A stretch of 64,000 nucleotides of DNA from Xanthomonas campestris pv. phormiicola (lineage in GTDB: Bacteria; Pseudomonadota; Gammaproteobacteria; Xanthomonadales; Xanthomonadaceae). The stretch is from assembly GCA_025666215.1 (NCBI GenBank), contig CP102593.1, positions 2,369,001 through 2,433,000 of the forward strand. Direction: 5' to 3'. A model generated the notes under the pieces. It was not told the DNA's origin, searched no databases, and was given only the letters and a program-made list of their open reading frames with translations. Below, piece after piece: positions 1-14,615 of this stretch. Numbering within the stretch: position 1 is the first letter of the stretch; each line of letters begins with the position of its first letter. A program made the translations under genes and the position numbers.

Positions 1-359
1 CGCAGGCACTCGGCGGCGGTGCCGCCATAGGCGCGGACCAGGCCGCCGGCGCCGAGCTTGATGCCGCCGTACCAGCGCGTGACCACCACCACCACGCGGT
101 CGAAGCCCTGGCCGTCGATCGCTGCCAGGATCGGGCGGCCGGCGGTCCCGGACGGTTCGCCATCGTCGCTGGAGCGGTAGTCGTCGCCGTGGCGGTAGGC
201 CCAGCAGTTGTGGGTGGCATCGGCCACCGCGACCCGCTGCACGAACGCCAGCGCCGCACCGGCGTGGGCGATCGGCGCCGCCTGTGCCAGGAAGCGGCTG
301 TGCTTGATGTCCACGCTGTGGCTGACGAGGTGGAGGAGCGTATCGGGCATCGGCGCCAT
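1..359 (-). CDS. yigZ: YigZ/IMPACT family protein, 3' end beyond the window
   Basis: The first 119 residues of a YigZ (IMPACT N-terminal domain) protein are visible; the C-terminal part lies before base 1. Family hallmarks are [10 protein letters not shown] at residues 65-74 and [19 protein letters not shown] at about 95-113, the conserved core of the IMPACT fold. Bacterial YigZ is a small cytoplasmic protein of about 200 residues. It is linked to translation or nucleic-acid binding by homology to mammalian IMPACT, but no enzymatic role is settled. The first ATG is used; a second in-frame ATG lies three codons later. It follows the sigma/anti-sigma pair on the same strand after about 110 bp, so co-transcription is possible but unproven. 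Confidence 0.9.
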   Translation of the reverse strand, partial: MAPMPDTLLHLVSHSVDIKHSRFLAQAAPIAHAGAALAFVQRVAVADATHNCWAYRHGDDYRSSDDGEPSGTAGRPILAAIDGQGFDRVVVVVTRWYGGIKLGAGGLVRAYGGTAAECL

Positions 360-396
360 TCTAGACGAGGCGCCGAGCGCGACCGCGGATGCGGGC

Positions 397-416
397 TGCA
401 CCCGGTCGCGGGTGCA
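397..416 (-). other. GC-rich hairpin after the anti-sigma gene
   Basis: An 8-bp perfect stem with a 4-nt loop lies in the 110-bp gap between the anti-sigma stop and yigZ. There is no T-run, so a terminator role is doubtful. Nothing else is recognisable in this gap. Confidence 0.3.
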
Positions 417-469
417 TGGGCGACGAGGCGCGCGCGAGCATGCCGTCGGCGACGAAGGCCCGGTGCGCG

Positions 470-1606
470 TCAGTCGTCGAGCAGCTCGCGCAGGTCGTCG
501 GGGATGCGCGCTTGCGGATGTTCGCGTTGGAAGCGTTGCAGGCTGGCACGTGCGGTGGCGTGCTCGCCGGCGTCGCGGCGCTCGCGGATGCGCGCCAGCC
601 AGCGTCGCGGCGCCAGGCGCGCGTCGCTCTCCGCCGCTGCCGCAAGCGCCGGATCGGTGCCGGAGGCGCGCGCGGATGCCGCCAGCGGGATGGTGTCCGC
701 CGCGGCCGGTGCGGCCGGCATCGCGGCCGCTGCCGGCGCTGCGCTGAGATTTCCCTCGACGCGCGCGGCGTCCGCGTCCTGTGCCTGTGCGCTTGCCGGG
801 TCGCTGCTGTCGCGCTCGCCGAAGTCTGTACGGCGTTGCAGCAGTGCGCGGCGGTCTTCGCGCTGCATGGCATTGGCCTCGCGCGTGCGTGCCGCCGGCT
901 TTGCCGGCGCCTGCGCTGCCTGCGCGGGAGGCGCCAGCGCTTTTGCCGGTGCCGGCAAGGCCGGCGGCGCAGGCGGTGCGGGCGGCGAGACCATGGCCGC
1001 TGCGGGAGGCGGTGGCGCGGCCATCGGCGCCGGCTCGGCCGCCGCCGGGGCGTCCGCGGATGCGGCCGATGGCGCAGGTGCCGCGCGCATCGATTGGAGC
1101 TCGGGCGCTGCCGGTGCCTGCTTCGGCGCAGGCGCTGGTGGCGGCATGTCGGTGGGACTGCGTGCCACGCCAGGCGCAACTGCGGCGTCTTCGGCATCGG
1201 CCGGCTGCGTTGCGCTGGTTTGGTCGGCGGCCGCTGCGGAAGCGTCTGGGTCTGGAGCGACCGCTTGTGGAGCGGCCGGCGCTGCCACTGGCGGAGCCGG
1301 GGTGCGCAGCTGCCAGGCGATGCCGACGGCCAGGGTCAACGATGCCGCCAGCCCGGTCCAGGCCGGCCAGCGCGAGCGACGCTGCGCGGCGGCGCTGGAG
1401 CGGGCCTGCTCCGCCGGCGCGGCGGCGCTCGCAATTGAAGCAGCTGCCGGCGCCGGCGCGGAAGCGGCCGGCGCAGATGCCACTGCGGCACGCGCCGCGG
1501 CCAGGATCGAAGCGTCCAGCGCCGCCGACGGCAACGCCTGCCGGACCGGCCGCAGGCGTTCGGCGAGGGCGCGTTCTTCCGGCGTCAGCGGCTCGTCGGC
1601 GCTCAT
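470..1606 (-). CDS. Putative membrane anti-sigma factor, Ala/Pro-rich
   Basis: This 378-residue protein starts at an ATG that overlaps the TGA of the sigma gene by 4 bp (ATGA), the usual arrangement of an ECF sigma factor with its regulator. The N-terminus (residues 1-70) is cytoplasmic and charged. A single transmembrane helix spans about residues 83-100. A very long Ala/Pro-rich stretch follows, then a charged C-terminal helical segment ([11 protein letters not shown]... to the end) of a kind often seen at the end of xanthomonad anti-sigma proteins. No zinc-binding HxxxCxxC motif is visible, so it would not be a ZAS-type anti-sigma. Function is inferred from gene order and topology. The low-complexity middle gives long open frames on other strands, which are shadows. 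Confidence 0.75.
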   Translation of the reverse strand: MSADEPLTPEERALAERLRPVRQALPSAALDASILAAARAAVASAPAASAPAPAAASIASAAAPAEQARSSAAAQRRSRWPAWTGLAASLTLAVGIAWQLRTPAPPVAAPAAPQAVAPDPDASAAAADQTSATQPADAEDAAVAPGVARSPTDMPPPAPAPKQAPAAPELQSMRAAPAPSAASADAPAAAEPAPMAAPPPPAAAMVSPPAPPAPPALPAPAKALAPPAQAAQAPAKPAARTREANAMQREDRRALLQRRTDFGERDSSDPASAQAQDADAARVEGNLSAAPAAAAMPAAPAAADTIPLAASARASGTDPALAAAAESDARLAPRRWLARIRERRDAGEHATARASLQRFQREHPQARIPDDLRELLDD

Positions 1607-2283
1607 CCGCCCAGCCTCGCGCGCAGTTTGTCCATCGCATAGCGCAGCCGCGACTTGACCGTCTCGCGGCCGACGCCGGTGATCTGTGCGATCTCCTCCA
1701 GGCTCAGTTCCTGTTCCAGGCGCAGCAGCAGCACTTCGCGTTGATCCTCCGGCAAGTCGTCGAGCGCCACTTGCAGCTGGCGCCGCTGTTCGAACGCGGA
1801 CAGCTGCCGCTCCGGGGTATCCGGGTCCGGCACGCTGGCGGTGCGCAATTCGGCATCGGCCGGCGCGGCCGGGCGGTGCTTGGCGGCGCGCCAGTGGTCG
1901 CCGAGCCGATTGTGGGCGATGCGCAGCAGCCAGGTACTGAATGCGGCCTGCGGTTGCCAGCCCTGGCGTGCGGCGATCACCCGTTGCCACACGTCCTGGA
2001 ACATTTCCTCGGCCAGCGCCACGTCGCGCAGCTGGCGCAGCAGGTAGTGATAGAGGCGGCCGCGGTGGCGCGCGTACAAGGTTTCGAACGCGCCGGCGTC
2101 GCCGGCTGCATAGGCCAGCATCAGGGCTTCGTCGCTCGTTTCGACCAGGGCATCCACGGCGGCAAGCCTAAGCGTTCGCCGGCCTGGCGCATAGCGTGGC
2201 GTGGGCGCCGTGGCGGCGGATGGGGGCGCAATGGCAGCAGGCATGGTAGATAGTGAACGCGCCGGCGGCGGGCATGGGGTCAT
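1603..2283 (-). CDS. ECF-subfamily RNA polymerase sigma-70 factor
   Basis: This 226-residue ECF sigma factor redirects RNA polymerase to envelope or stress promoters. Region 2 (about residues 50-120) contains the helix [16 protein letters not shown] followed by [12 protein letters not shown]. Region 4 (about 165-222) contains [15 protein letters not shown] and the helix-turn-helix [20 protein letters not shown]. The family core would fit a start near residue 41, so the first 40 residues are either a low-complexity extension or untranslated leader. Neither upstream ATG (2283, 2244) has a clear Shine-Dalgarno sequence, so the start is uncertain. It is translationally coupled to the anti-sigma gene and divergent from the c-di-GMP gene. 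Its target promoters cannot be told from this window. Confidence 0.9.
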   Translation of the reverse strand: MTPCPPPARSLSTMPAAIAPPSAATAPTPRYAPGRRTLRLAAVDALVETSDEALMLAYAAGDAGAFETLYARHRGRLYHYLLRQLRDVALAEEMFQDVWQRVIAARQGWQPQAAFSTWLLRIAHNRLGDHWRAAKHRPAAPADAELRTASVPDPDTPERQLSAFEQRRQLQVALDDLPEDQREVLLLRLEQELSLEEIAQITGVGRETVKSRLRYAMDKLRARLGG

Positions 2284-2354
2284 CGCGCGTGCGCCTGTTC
2301 ACGTAAAAGGTATGCTGGCGTTCAAGGGGGGAGGCGTGGGGCAGGTCCGACGTC

Positions 2355-5249
2355 ATGCAGGAGTTGTTGTCGATGTTGTTTGAGCCGTCCGCGATCGACC
2401 GCCAGGAGCACCCCGACGGCCACGCTTCCATGCAGACCGCGATTGCCCTGTGCGGCTTGCTGCCGCCCGGTAGCGACGTGGCCATCGCGTGCGGCGACGG
2501 CGCCGTCGGCGGGCGCCTGTTCGGCGCCACGCCGGGGGCGCCGGCATGGCTGCCGGTGCTGGTCCGGCGTTGTCTCGGCGAAACCGTGCCGGCGCCTGCG
2601 CAGGCCTTGCTGCACGTGCTGAAGACGCCGGACGGCGCCTGTGTGGCGGTGGCTGCACGGCTGCAACAGCCGCTGTCCGAGCCGCAGCGCTCCGCCTGGT
2701 GCCAGATGGCCGCCGCGTTCGGCCTGGCGCTGCTGGAAGCGGAGCGGATGCGCGCGCGCATCGAGGGCCTGGAGAAGTCCAAGCAACTGCAGCAGGCGCT
2801 GTACGAGATCGCCGACCTGGCTGGCACGGACCTGGAAATGGAGCAGATGCTGCGCCACGTGCACTCGGTGCTGGACTCGCTGATGTATGCGGAGAACTGC
2901 TACATCGTCGAATACGACGAAGAGCAGGAAAGCATGCGTTTCCTGTATTTTTCCGACCGCCACGACGACTTCGTCGCCGATCCGGCACAGCTGTACTACC
3001 TGCGCGACATGCCCAACAGCATGACCTTCGCCCTGCTGCGCCACGGCCAGGCGGTGCGCGGGCCGTCGCAGCAGGTGCGCGACCGCCTGCGCGTGCAGTA
3101 CGACGCCCTGCACGGCCCGGACAGCAAGGATTGGCTGGGCGTGCCGATGCTGCGCGAGGGCCGCGTGTGCGGCGCGATCGTGGTGCAGAACTACGACCGT
3201 GCGATGCACTACACCGATGCCGACCGCGCACTGCTGGCGTACGTCGCCCAGCACGTGCTGACCGCGATGGACCGGCGCCATGCGCAGGTGCAGCTGGAGC
3301 GGCGCGTGCAGTTGCGCACCCAGGAGCTGCAACGCGCCAACCACGACCTGCAGGACGAGATCCAGGAGCGCAAGCGCGCCGAGACCCTGCAACTGGCCTT
3401 GTTCCGCATCGCCGAGCTGGCGATCCGCTCGGAGAGCCTGCAGCAGTTCTACGCCGAGGTGCATGCCATCGTCGGCGGGCTGATCGATGCGCGCAACCTG
3501 TACATCGCGCTGCTGTCCGACGACGGCAAGATGCTGGAATTCGTCTATTCGGTGGACGAGTACAGCCCGTTGCGGCCGTTGCGGCGGCGCGGCAAGGGAT
3601 TGACCGAGTACGTGATGCGCAAGCGCCGGCCGATCCTGCTGGAACTGGCGGAGATCCAAGCGCTGGTGGCGCAGGGCGAGGTGCAGGAATACGGCACGCG
3701 TTCGCACAGCTGGCTGGGCGTGCCGCTGTTCGACGAGGGCGAGGTGGTCGGCGCGATCGTGGTGCAGAGCTACACCACGCAGGTGCGTTTCACCGAATAC
3801 GACCAGCGCCTGCTGACCTTCGTCGCGCACAACGTCGGCGGCGGCCTGGCGCGGCAGCGCGCGCAGGAACGGTTGCGGCTGGCGCATGCCGAACTGGAGC
3901 AGCGGGTGGACGAGCGCACCCGCGAACTGGCCGAGGTCAACCAGCAGTTGCTGGCGCAGATCGCCGAACGCTGGCGCGCCGAGCAGCGCCTGACCCATCA
4001 GGCGCTGCACGATGCGCTGACCGGGTTGCCGAACCGTTCGCATCTGCTCGACCGGCTCGGCGAAGCGATCAACCGCGCGCGCAACGGCGACGGCATGGCG
4101 TTCGCGGTGCTGTTCCTGGACCTGGACCGGTTCAAGCTGGTCAACGACAGCATCGGCCACGCCGCCGGCGACGAAATGCTGGTGGAGGTGGCCAAGCGCA
4201 TCGTCTCCACGCTGCGCAGCGACGATGTGGTCGCGCGCCTGGGCGGCGACGAGTTCGCGATCCTGGTCAGCTGCGAAGAGGGGCTGGAGGGCGTGCGCGA
4301 GTTGGCGCAGCGCCTGCTCGGCGTGCTCGGCCAGCCGATGTGGGTGGCCGGACGCGAGCTGTTCCCGTCCGGCAGCCTGGGCATCGCCGCCTGGCACCCG
4401 CGCTACCATAGCGGCGAGGAGCTGCTGCGCGACGCGGACGCGGCGATGTACCGGGCCAAGGCGCAGACCCAGGACCGCTGCGCGGTGTTCGACGAGGCGA
4501 TGCGCGAGGCCGCGCTGCGCAGCCTGGACCTGGAGGCGGACCTGCGGCGGGCGATCAAGAGCGGCGACTTCGAGCCGTTCTACCAGCCGATCGTGCGCCT
4601 GATCGACGGCGAGGTGGTCGGCCACGAAGCCCTGCTGCGCTGGCGTCACGAGAGCCGCGGACTGCTGGTGCCCAGCCAGTTCATCGATCTGGGCGAGGAC
4701 AGCGGGCTGATCGAGCAGGTGGACTGGCTGCTGTACGCGCAGGTGATCCAGCGCATGGCGCGAAGCGGCACCGGCTACGTCTCGGTCAACGTCTCGCCGC
4801 GGCATTTCCGTTCGCCGGACTTCACCGATCGGCTGTTCGGCCTGATCGATACCGCTGGCGCGGATCCGCGGCGGCTGCGGGTGGAGATCACGGAGGTGGC
4901 GCTGCTCGACGATGCGCCGCGCACGTTGACGATCCTGCAGGCGCTGCGCGAGCGCGGGGTGTTGGCGCAGCTGGACGATTTCGGCACGGGGTTTTCGGCG
5001 CTGTCGTATCTGCACCGGTTTCCGATCTCGGCGTTGAAGATCGATCAGAGTTTCGTCGCCGGCCTGCATGGCGAAAGCGGTGCGGGCAGTTATGCGCTGG
5101 TGCGCAGCATTCTGGCGTTGGCCAGTACGCTGGGCATCGAGACCATCGGCGAGGGCATCGAGACCGAGCGGCAATTGGAGACGCTGCGCGAGCTGGGCTG
5201 CGACTACGGGCAGGGGTATCTGTTGGGGCGGCCTGCGCAGCACGATTGA
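2355..5249 (+). CDS. GAF-GAF-GGDEF-EAL c-di-GMP signalling protein
   Basis: This 964-residue cytoplasmic protein has no transmembrane segment. Two GAF-like sensor domains (about 150-310 and 350-500) are each followed by a coiled coil (about 312-350 and 510-545). The GGDEF domain carries GGDEF at 630-634, with an inhibitory-site RxxD (RSDD) exactly five residues upstream. The EAL domain starts about 735, with EALLRW at 758-763 and the metal and catalytic positions intact (SVNVSP, EITEV, LDDFGTGFS, LKID, GEGIET, YGQGYLLG). Both synthesis and hydrolysis of cyclic di-GMP are therefore possible, and the balance may be set by ligands of the GAF domains. It is divergent from the ECF sigma gene with about 70 bp between starts. 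The first ATG is used without a strong ribosome site. Confidence 0.93.
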   Translation: MQELLSMLFEPSAIDRQEHPDGHASMQTAIALCGLLPPGSDVAIACGDGAVGGRLFGATPGAPAWLPVLVRRCLGETVPAPAQALLHVLKTPDGACVAVAARLQQPLSEPQRSAWCQMAAAFGLALLEAERMRARIEGLEKSKQLQQALYEIADLAGTDLEMEQMLRHVHSVLDSLMYAENCYIVEYDEEQESMRFLYFSDRHDDFVADPAQLYYLRDMPNSMTFALLRHGQAVRGPSQQVRDRLRVQYDALHGPDSKDWLGVPMLREGRVCGAIVVQNYDRAMHYTDADRALLAYVAQHVLTAMDRRHAQVQLERRVQLRTQELQRANHDLQDEIQERKRAETLQLALFRIAELAIRSESLQQFYAEVHAIVGGLIDARNLYIALLSDDGKMLEFVYSVDEYSPLRPLRRRGKGLTEYVMRKRRPILLELAEIQALVAQGEVQEYGTRSHSWLGVPLFDEGEVVGAIVVQSYTTQVRFTEYDQRLLTFVAHNVGGGLARQRAQERLRLAHAELEQRVDERTRELAEVNQQLLAQIAERWRAEQRLTHQALHDALTGLPNRSHLLDRLGEAINRARNGDGMAFAVLFLDLDRFKLVNDSIGHAAGDEMLVEVAKRIVSTLRSDDVVARLGGDEFAILVSCEEGLEGVRELAQRLLGVLGQPMWVAGRELFPSGSLGIAAWHPRYHSGEELLRDADAAMYRAKAQTQDRCAVFDEAMREAALRSLDLEADLRRAIKSGDFEPFYQPIVRLIDGEVVGHEALLRWRHESRGLLVPSQFIDLGEDSGLIEQVDWLLYAQVIQRMARSGTGYVSVNVSPRHFRSPDFTDRLFGLIDTAGADPRRLRVEITEVALLDDAPRTLTILQALRERGVLAQLDDFGTGFSALSYLHRFPISALKIDQSFVAGLHGESGAGSYALVRSILALASTLGIETIGEGIETERQLETLRELGCDYGQGYLLGRPAQHD

Positions 5250-5307
5250 TGGCGCGTGCGTTGGTTTGGTTTGGGTGGGTTTGGAGCGAAGCAAAAAGCA
5301 AAAGCTT

Positions 5308-5323
5308 TCGCGCTTCGGCGCGA
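5308..5323 (+). terminator. Hairpin with UUCG loop after the c-di-GMP gene
   Basis: A 6-bp GC stem closes a TTCG loop, an unusually stable tetraloop, followed within 10 nt by a T-rich stretch (cacttttcttt). It sits in the 283-bp gap between the convergent c-di-GMP and LOG genes and could terminate the plus-strand transcript. The surrounding AAAGCAAAAGC...CTTTTCTTTGC sequence looks like part of a dispersed repeat. Nothing else is seen in this gap. Confidence 0.45.
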
Positions 5324-5532
5324 GTCACTTTTCTTTGCTCGTGCAAAGAGCGGTCTGCCGCACTCCGCTCTCACCTCAACGATATACCCGCGGTAGACAC
5401 AAGCGGCTCCAGCCGCGACAGACATCGCCCGCATGCGGCGGACTGTGCGGCTTCCCGGGACTGAAACCTCTGCCGGCGATGCAGGGCGCGTTGCCACGCG
5501 CCCTGGGGGCGGTTGGTTAAGAGCGGTGGATT

Positions 5533-6126
<594 letters not shown>

Positions 6127-6350
6127 GGGATTGGGGATTCGGGAGTGGGGATTCGTAAAAGCGGGGTGTTGCATGCGTGAGCGTTCACGGTGCTGGGAGC
6201 AGGACAAGCGTCGTGGGTCGACTGCTTCAGTATTTTGCGGTTATCCGCAAAGCACAACGCCGGGCTTTCGCCCGGCGCTATGCCATTGCCGGAACGATGC
6301 GGGATGGGGCCGCCGCTTTTGCGAATCCCCAATCCCGACTCCCGATTCCC
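6127..6350. repeat. Heptamer inverted-repeat element, copy A
   Basis: Two 37-nt arms (6127-6163 and 6314-6350) are inverted relative to each other with about six mismatches. Each arm is four 7-nt units (GGGATTG, GGGATTC, GGGAGTG and similar) followed by G(T/C)AAAAGCG. The 150-bp interior is unique sequence. It fills the whole gap between lpd and the LOG gene. Other copies are at 7807-7935, 33533-33603, 36869-36984, 39189-39347 and 50847-50968. Confidence 0.85.
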
Positions 6351-6354
6351 GGCC

Positions 6355-7800
<1,446 letters not shown>

Positions 7801-7806
7801 TCACAC

Positions 7807-7935
7807 GGGAATGGGGAAGAGGGAATGGGGAATCGCAAAAGCGCATGCGCCTGCCGCCTCCCATCCAGGTCCAGGCGGGAACAGGGCGGGGACGTGGGCG
7901 CTTGTCCCATTCCCCGCTCTCCATTCCCGATTCCC
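7807..7935. repeat. Heptamer inverted-repeat element, copy B
   Basis: Two 37-nt arms (7807-7843 and 7899-7935) are in inverted orientation. Each is four heptamers (GGGAATG, GGGAAGA, GGGAATC and similar) plus GCAAAAGCG or a close variant. They flank a 55-bp interior. The element occupies nearly the whole sucB-lpd gap inside the operon, so it is probably transcribed and could fold into a long RNA hairpin. Confidence 0.85.
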
Positions 7936-7940
7936 GGCTC

Positions 7941-9155
<1,215 letters not shown>

Positions 9156-9197
9156 TGCAGAGGGCGTCCTAGTGGGTCTTTTGAAGGGGAAGGAGGT

Positions 9198-12023
<2,826 letters not shown>

Positions 12024-12110
12024 GATGGTGGGGTCGGGTCGCTTTGTGGGTTGGCTTGCGGTTGGAACCGGCGGACGCGTGGCCTGCGCGGGCGTTTATC
12101 AAGCCAAAAA

Positions 12111-12116
12111 ATTATA
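12111..12116 (-). promoter_or_regulatory. Candidate -10 box of the sucA operon
   Basis: A perfect TATAAT reads on the minus strand in the 182-bp leader of sucA, followed by an AT-rich stretch that stands out in very GC-rich DNA. No good -35 box is visible at 16-18 nt, so an activator or a weak -35 is implied. The start site is not established. Confidence 0.5.
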
Positions 12117-12205
12117 CCCCCATGCGCAAGCCGGGGTGTGCATTTCGGATACACAGGGGCTACGCCGGGTTCATTCATTGCGCCATCGGCAGCGGCAGCG
12201 CGGCG

Positions 12206-13117
12206 CTACCAGCCCAGCGTGCGCAGCTCCGTGCAGTCGCGTGAACGCTCCCAGACCCGCGCGAACGCGTCGCGCAGCTGGCGCGCGCGGCCGCCGCCGA
12301 GCAGGTCGGTCTCGCCGTCGTAACGGTGACCCAGCGCACGGAAGTAGTAGCCGCCGCCATCGTCGACCAGATAGGCCGCGGCGTAGCCCCGGTCGACCGG
12401 ATCCACCACTTCGCGGAAGCGGAACACGCTGGGCAGGCGCTGCGCCAGGGCCAGCAGCGGCGCGGCGGCGCGCTGCGGGGCGGCGGCGTCGTGCAGCAGC
12501 ACGCGCAACTGTTTGTCGTGCGCGGCCACCGCGAAGCGGCGCAACTGCTCGAGCAGCGGCGGGCTGTCCAGCAGGCCCGGATCCAGCGCGCGGCTGTAGA
12601 TCAGCAGTTGCCGCCGCGCCTGCGCGACCACCGCGGCGCTGGCCGCGACCGCCGTGGCCGCATCCTCCACCGCGGCGGCGGCACCGAGCAAGCGCCGCAT
12701 CGGCTGGCGTTCGCCGCCGGCGCCGGCGCTGCGCGCGCCGATCGCCAGGAAGCCGTGCCGCGCGTAAAAGTCGAGCGTGGCCGGTGGCGCCTGCAGCTCC
12801 AGCCGCGGCCAGCGCCGGCGCCGCGCTTCTTCGACCAGCGCGGCCAGCAGCGCGCTGCCGACGCCGCGACCGCGCCAGGCCGGCAGCACCGCCATGCAGC
12901 CGATGTACTGCTCGGGGCTCAGCCGCGCGCTGCCGAGCGGCTGGCCGTCGTCGGCGCGGGCCAGCACGTGGCAGCTCAGCGCATCCACTGCGGCGCTGGC
13001 CGCATCCGCAGGTGGCGGCGGCAGCGGCAGGCCGGCCCGCTCGCGCAGCGCGCGCAGTTCGCCGGCCTGGCGGACCGGGTCGAGCGCCTCGATGCGGAAG
13101 CCGGGAGCGGCGGGCAT
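12206..13117 (-). CDS. GNAT-family acetyltransferase with C-terminal extra domain
   Basis: This 303-residue two-part protein has a GNAT fold at residues 1-150, with the acetyl-CoA loop region MAVLPAWRGRGVGSALLAALVEEARRR and the C-terminal DFYARHGF typical of N-acetyltransferases. Residues 150-303 form a second domain (QLLIYSRALDPGLLD...LRVLLHDAAAPQ...DRGYAAAYLVDDGGGYYFRALGHRYDGETDL) that resembles the phospholipase-D-like or DUF7931-type domain found on xanthomonad GNATs. That assignment is from memory and not certain. The substrate is unknown. The gene begins 10 bp after the roxA stop, so the two are probably co-transcribed. Confidence 0.85.
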   Translation of the reverse strand: MPAAPGFRIEALDPVRQAGELRALRERAGLPLPPPPADAASAAVDALSCHVLARADDGQPLGSARLSPEQYIGCMAVLPAWRGRGVGSALLAALVEEARRRRWPRLELQAPPATLDFYARHGFLAIGARSAGAGGERQPMRRLLGAAAAVEDAATAVAASAAVVAQARRQLLIYSRALDPGLLDSPPLLEQLRRFAVAAHDKQLRVLLHDAAAPQRAAAPLLALAQRLPSVFRFREVVDPVDRGYAAAYLVDDGGGYYFRALGHRYDGETDLLGGGRARQLRDAFARVWERSRDCTELRTLGW

Positions 13118-13127
13118 GGCGGGTGGT

Positions 13128-14378
13128 TCAGTCCTGCGTGCCGGCAGCCGCGTCGCCGTCGTCGGTGTCGTCGTCGGTGTCGTCCAGCGGCTGGTAGAAG
13201 CCGGCTTCGACCAGCTGCAGCAAGGTCTCGCGGCCGGCGGCGGACAGCGCCGCGTAGCCTGCGCCGTCGATGGTGTCGGCCGCGGCCAGGCGCCGCGCGT
13301 CCTTGATCGGCAGCGCGAACTCCAGGCCGCTGCAGAACAGGGTGGCGCCGCGCGTGGCCCGGCGCCAGGCCGGCCGTGCCCACGGGTGGCGCTGCAGGAC
13401 CAGGCCCTGCTCCAGCGCCGCGGCCACTTCCTGCGGCGCCGGCGGGTTGGCCGGCGGCAGGATCTCGCCGGCGGCGCGGTAGGTGGTGATGAAGCGGCCG
13501 AACCAGGCGCCGAGGCGGTCGGGATCGTTCATGCGCAACGCGTTCAGCGCCTCGACCACGCGGCCCATCGCCGCCGCATCGATCTCGTACGGATCGGCCG
13601 GCACCTGCAGGTCCTCGTCGTGGTAGCGCAGCGCCTCGTCGGCGCCGTCGATCAGGGTGTCCAGGTAGTCGCCGATCAGCTCGGCCGAGGACGGCGCGCG
13701 GGTGCCCACCGAGAAGGTCAGGCAGGCGTCTTCGGCGACGCCGTGGTGCGGCACCAGCGGCGGCAGGTACAGCATGTCGCCGGGGCCGAGCACCCAGTCG
13801 TGGGTGGGGCTGAAGCTGCGCAGCAGCTTCAGCTCGACGTCCTCGCGGAAGTCGGTCGGCGGCGCCGTGCGGCCCAGCGAAGCGCTGGCGTCGATCTGCC
13901 AGCGGCGGTGGCCGTGCGCCTGCAGCAGGAACACGTCGTAGTGGTCCACGTGGGCGCCGACCGAGCCGCCGGGGGCGGCGAAGCTGACCATCACGTCGTC
14001 CACGCGCCAGCGCGGCAGGAAACGGAACTGCTCGAGCAGGGCGCGGATGTCCGGGTCCCATTTGTCCACGTCCTGTACCAGCAGGGTCCAGTCGTGGTCG
14101 GGCATGCCGGGGAATGCGCTTTCCTCGAACGGCCCGCTGCGCACGCTCCAGCGGTCGTTGCCGCGGTCGTGCACGATCAGCCGCGACAGCGCGGCCTCTT
14201 CGCAGGCCAGACCGGCCAGGTCGCCCGGCTCGATCGGCGAGACGAAGCCGGGGAAGGCGTTGCGGATCAGCAGCGGGCGCTTGTGCCAGTAGTCGCGCAG
14301 GAAGCGCGCGGCGGGCATGCCCAGCGGCTGTTGCCGGGTGGCGTCGATTTCGATCGGGAACGAGGCGGGTTTGGTCAT
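13128..14378 (-). CDS. roxA: Ribosomal protein L16 arginine hydroxylase, cupin/JmjC family
   Basis: This 416-residue Fe(II)/2-oxoglutarate oxygenase is of the YcfD/RoxA type, which hydroxylates an arginine of ribosomal protein L16. The metal triad is visible as His143-x-Asp145 (HVDHYD) and His211 (PPLVPHHG). Flanking family features are WHKRPLLIRNAF, DVDKWDPD and LGPGDMLYLPP. A C-terminal winged-helix-like region follows. The last residues form an Asp/Thr-rich acidic tail encoded by a short tandem repeat. The ATG at 14378 gives the canonical family N-terminus; an upstream in-frame extension is Arg-rich and rejected. The GNAT gene follows after 10 bp. Confidence 0.93.
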   Translation of the reverse strand: MTKPASFPIEIDATRQQPLGMPAARFLRDYWHKRPLLIRNAFPGFVSPIEPGDLAGLACEEAALSRLIVHDRGNDRWSVRSGPFEESAFPGMPDHDWTLLVQDVDKWDPDIRALLEQFRFLPRWRVDDVMVSFAAPGGSVGAHVDHYDVFLLQAHGHRRWQIDASASLGRTAPPTDFREDVELKLLRSFSPTHDWVLGPGDMLYLPPLVPHHGVAEDACLTFSVGTRAPSSAELIGDYLDTLIDGADEALRYHDEDLQVPADPYEIDAAAMGRVVEALNALRMNDPDRLGAWFGRFITTYRAAGEILPPANPPAPQEVAAALEQGLVLQRHPWARPAWRRATRGATLFCSGLEFALPIKDARRLAAADTIDGAGYAALSAAGRETLLQLVEAGFYQPLDDTDDDTDDGDAAAGTQD

Positions 14379-14615
14379 GGGCAGGCGGTCCGGCAGGGGC
14401 GAGGCCGACAGGGAGGCCGGCGATGGCCGCCATTGTCGCCCAGCCCGCCGCAGGCTGTGTTGTCCGTGCGCATGGCGGCGGCTGCGGCGGCGTGCCTGCG
14501 GGCGCAGCGGGCGCCGTGCCCATGCCGTCGCGGTTCGCCCGCCGGTGCGGCGCCGGTTTGACAAGCGGCCTGCGCGCAGGCTGAAGTGCGCGCCTCAGGA
14601 CCAGGAGGGAAGGGA

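Noticed and set aside
2322..5294. A 990-residue minus-strand frame opposite the c-di-GMP enzyme, and similar long frames opposite sucA, GDH and the metH region
   Set aside because: All are codon-bias shadows. The opposite strand in each case holds an intact enzyme with catalytic motifs.
12024..12205. A small gene between the GNAT gene and sucA
   Set aside because: Frames here are short and without ribosome sites. The stretch is better read as the sucA leader with a TATAAT box.
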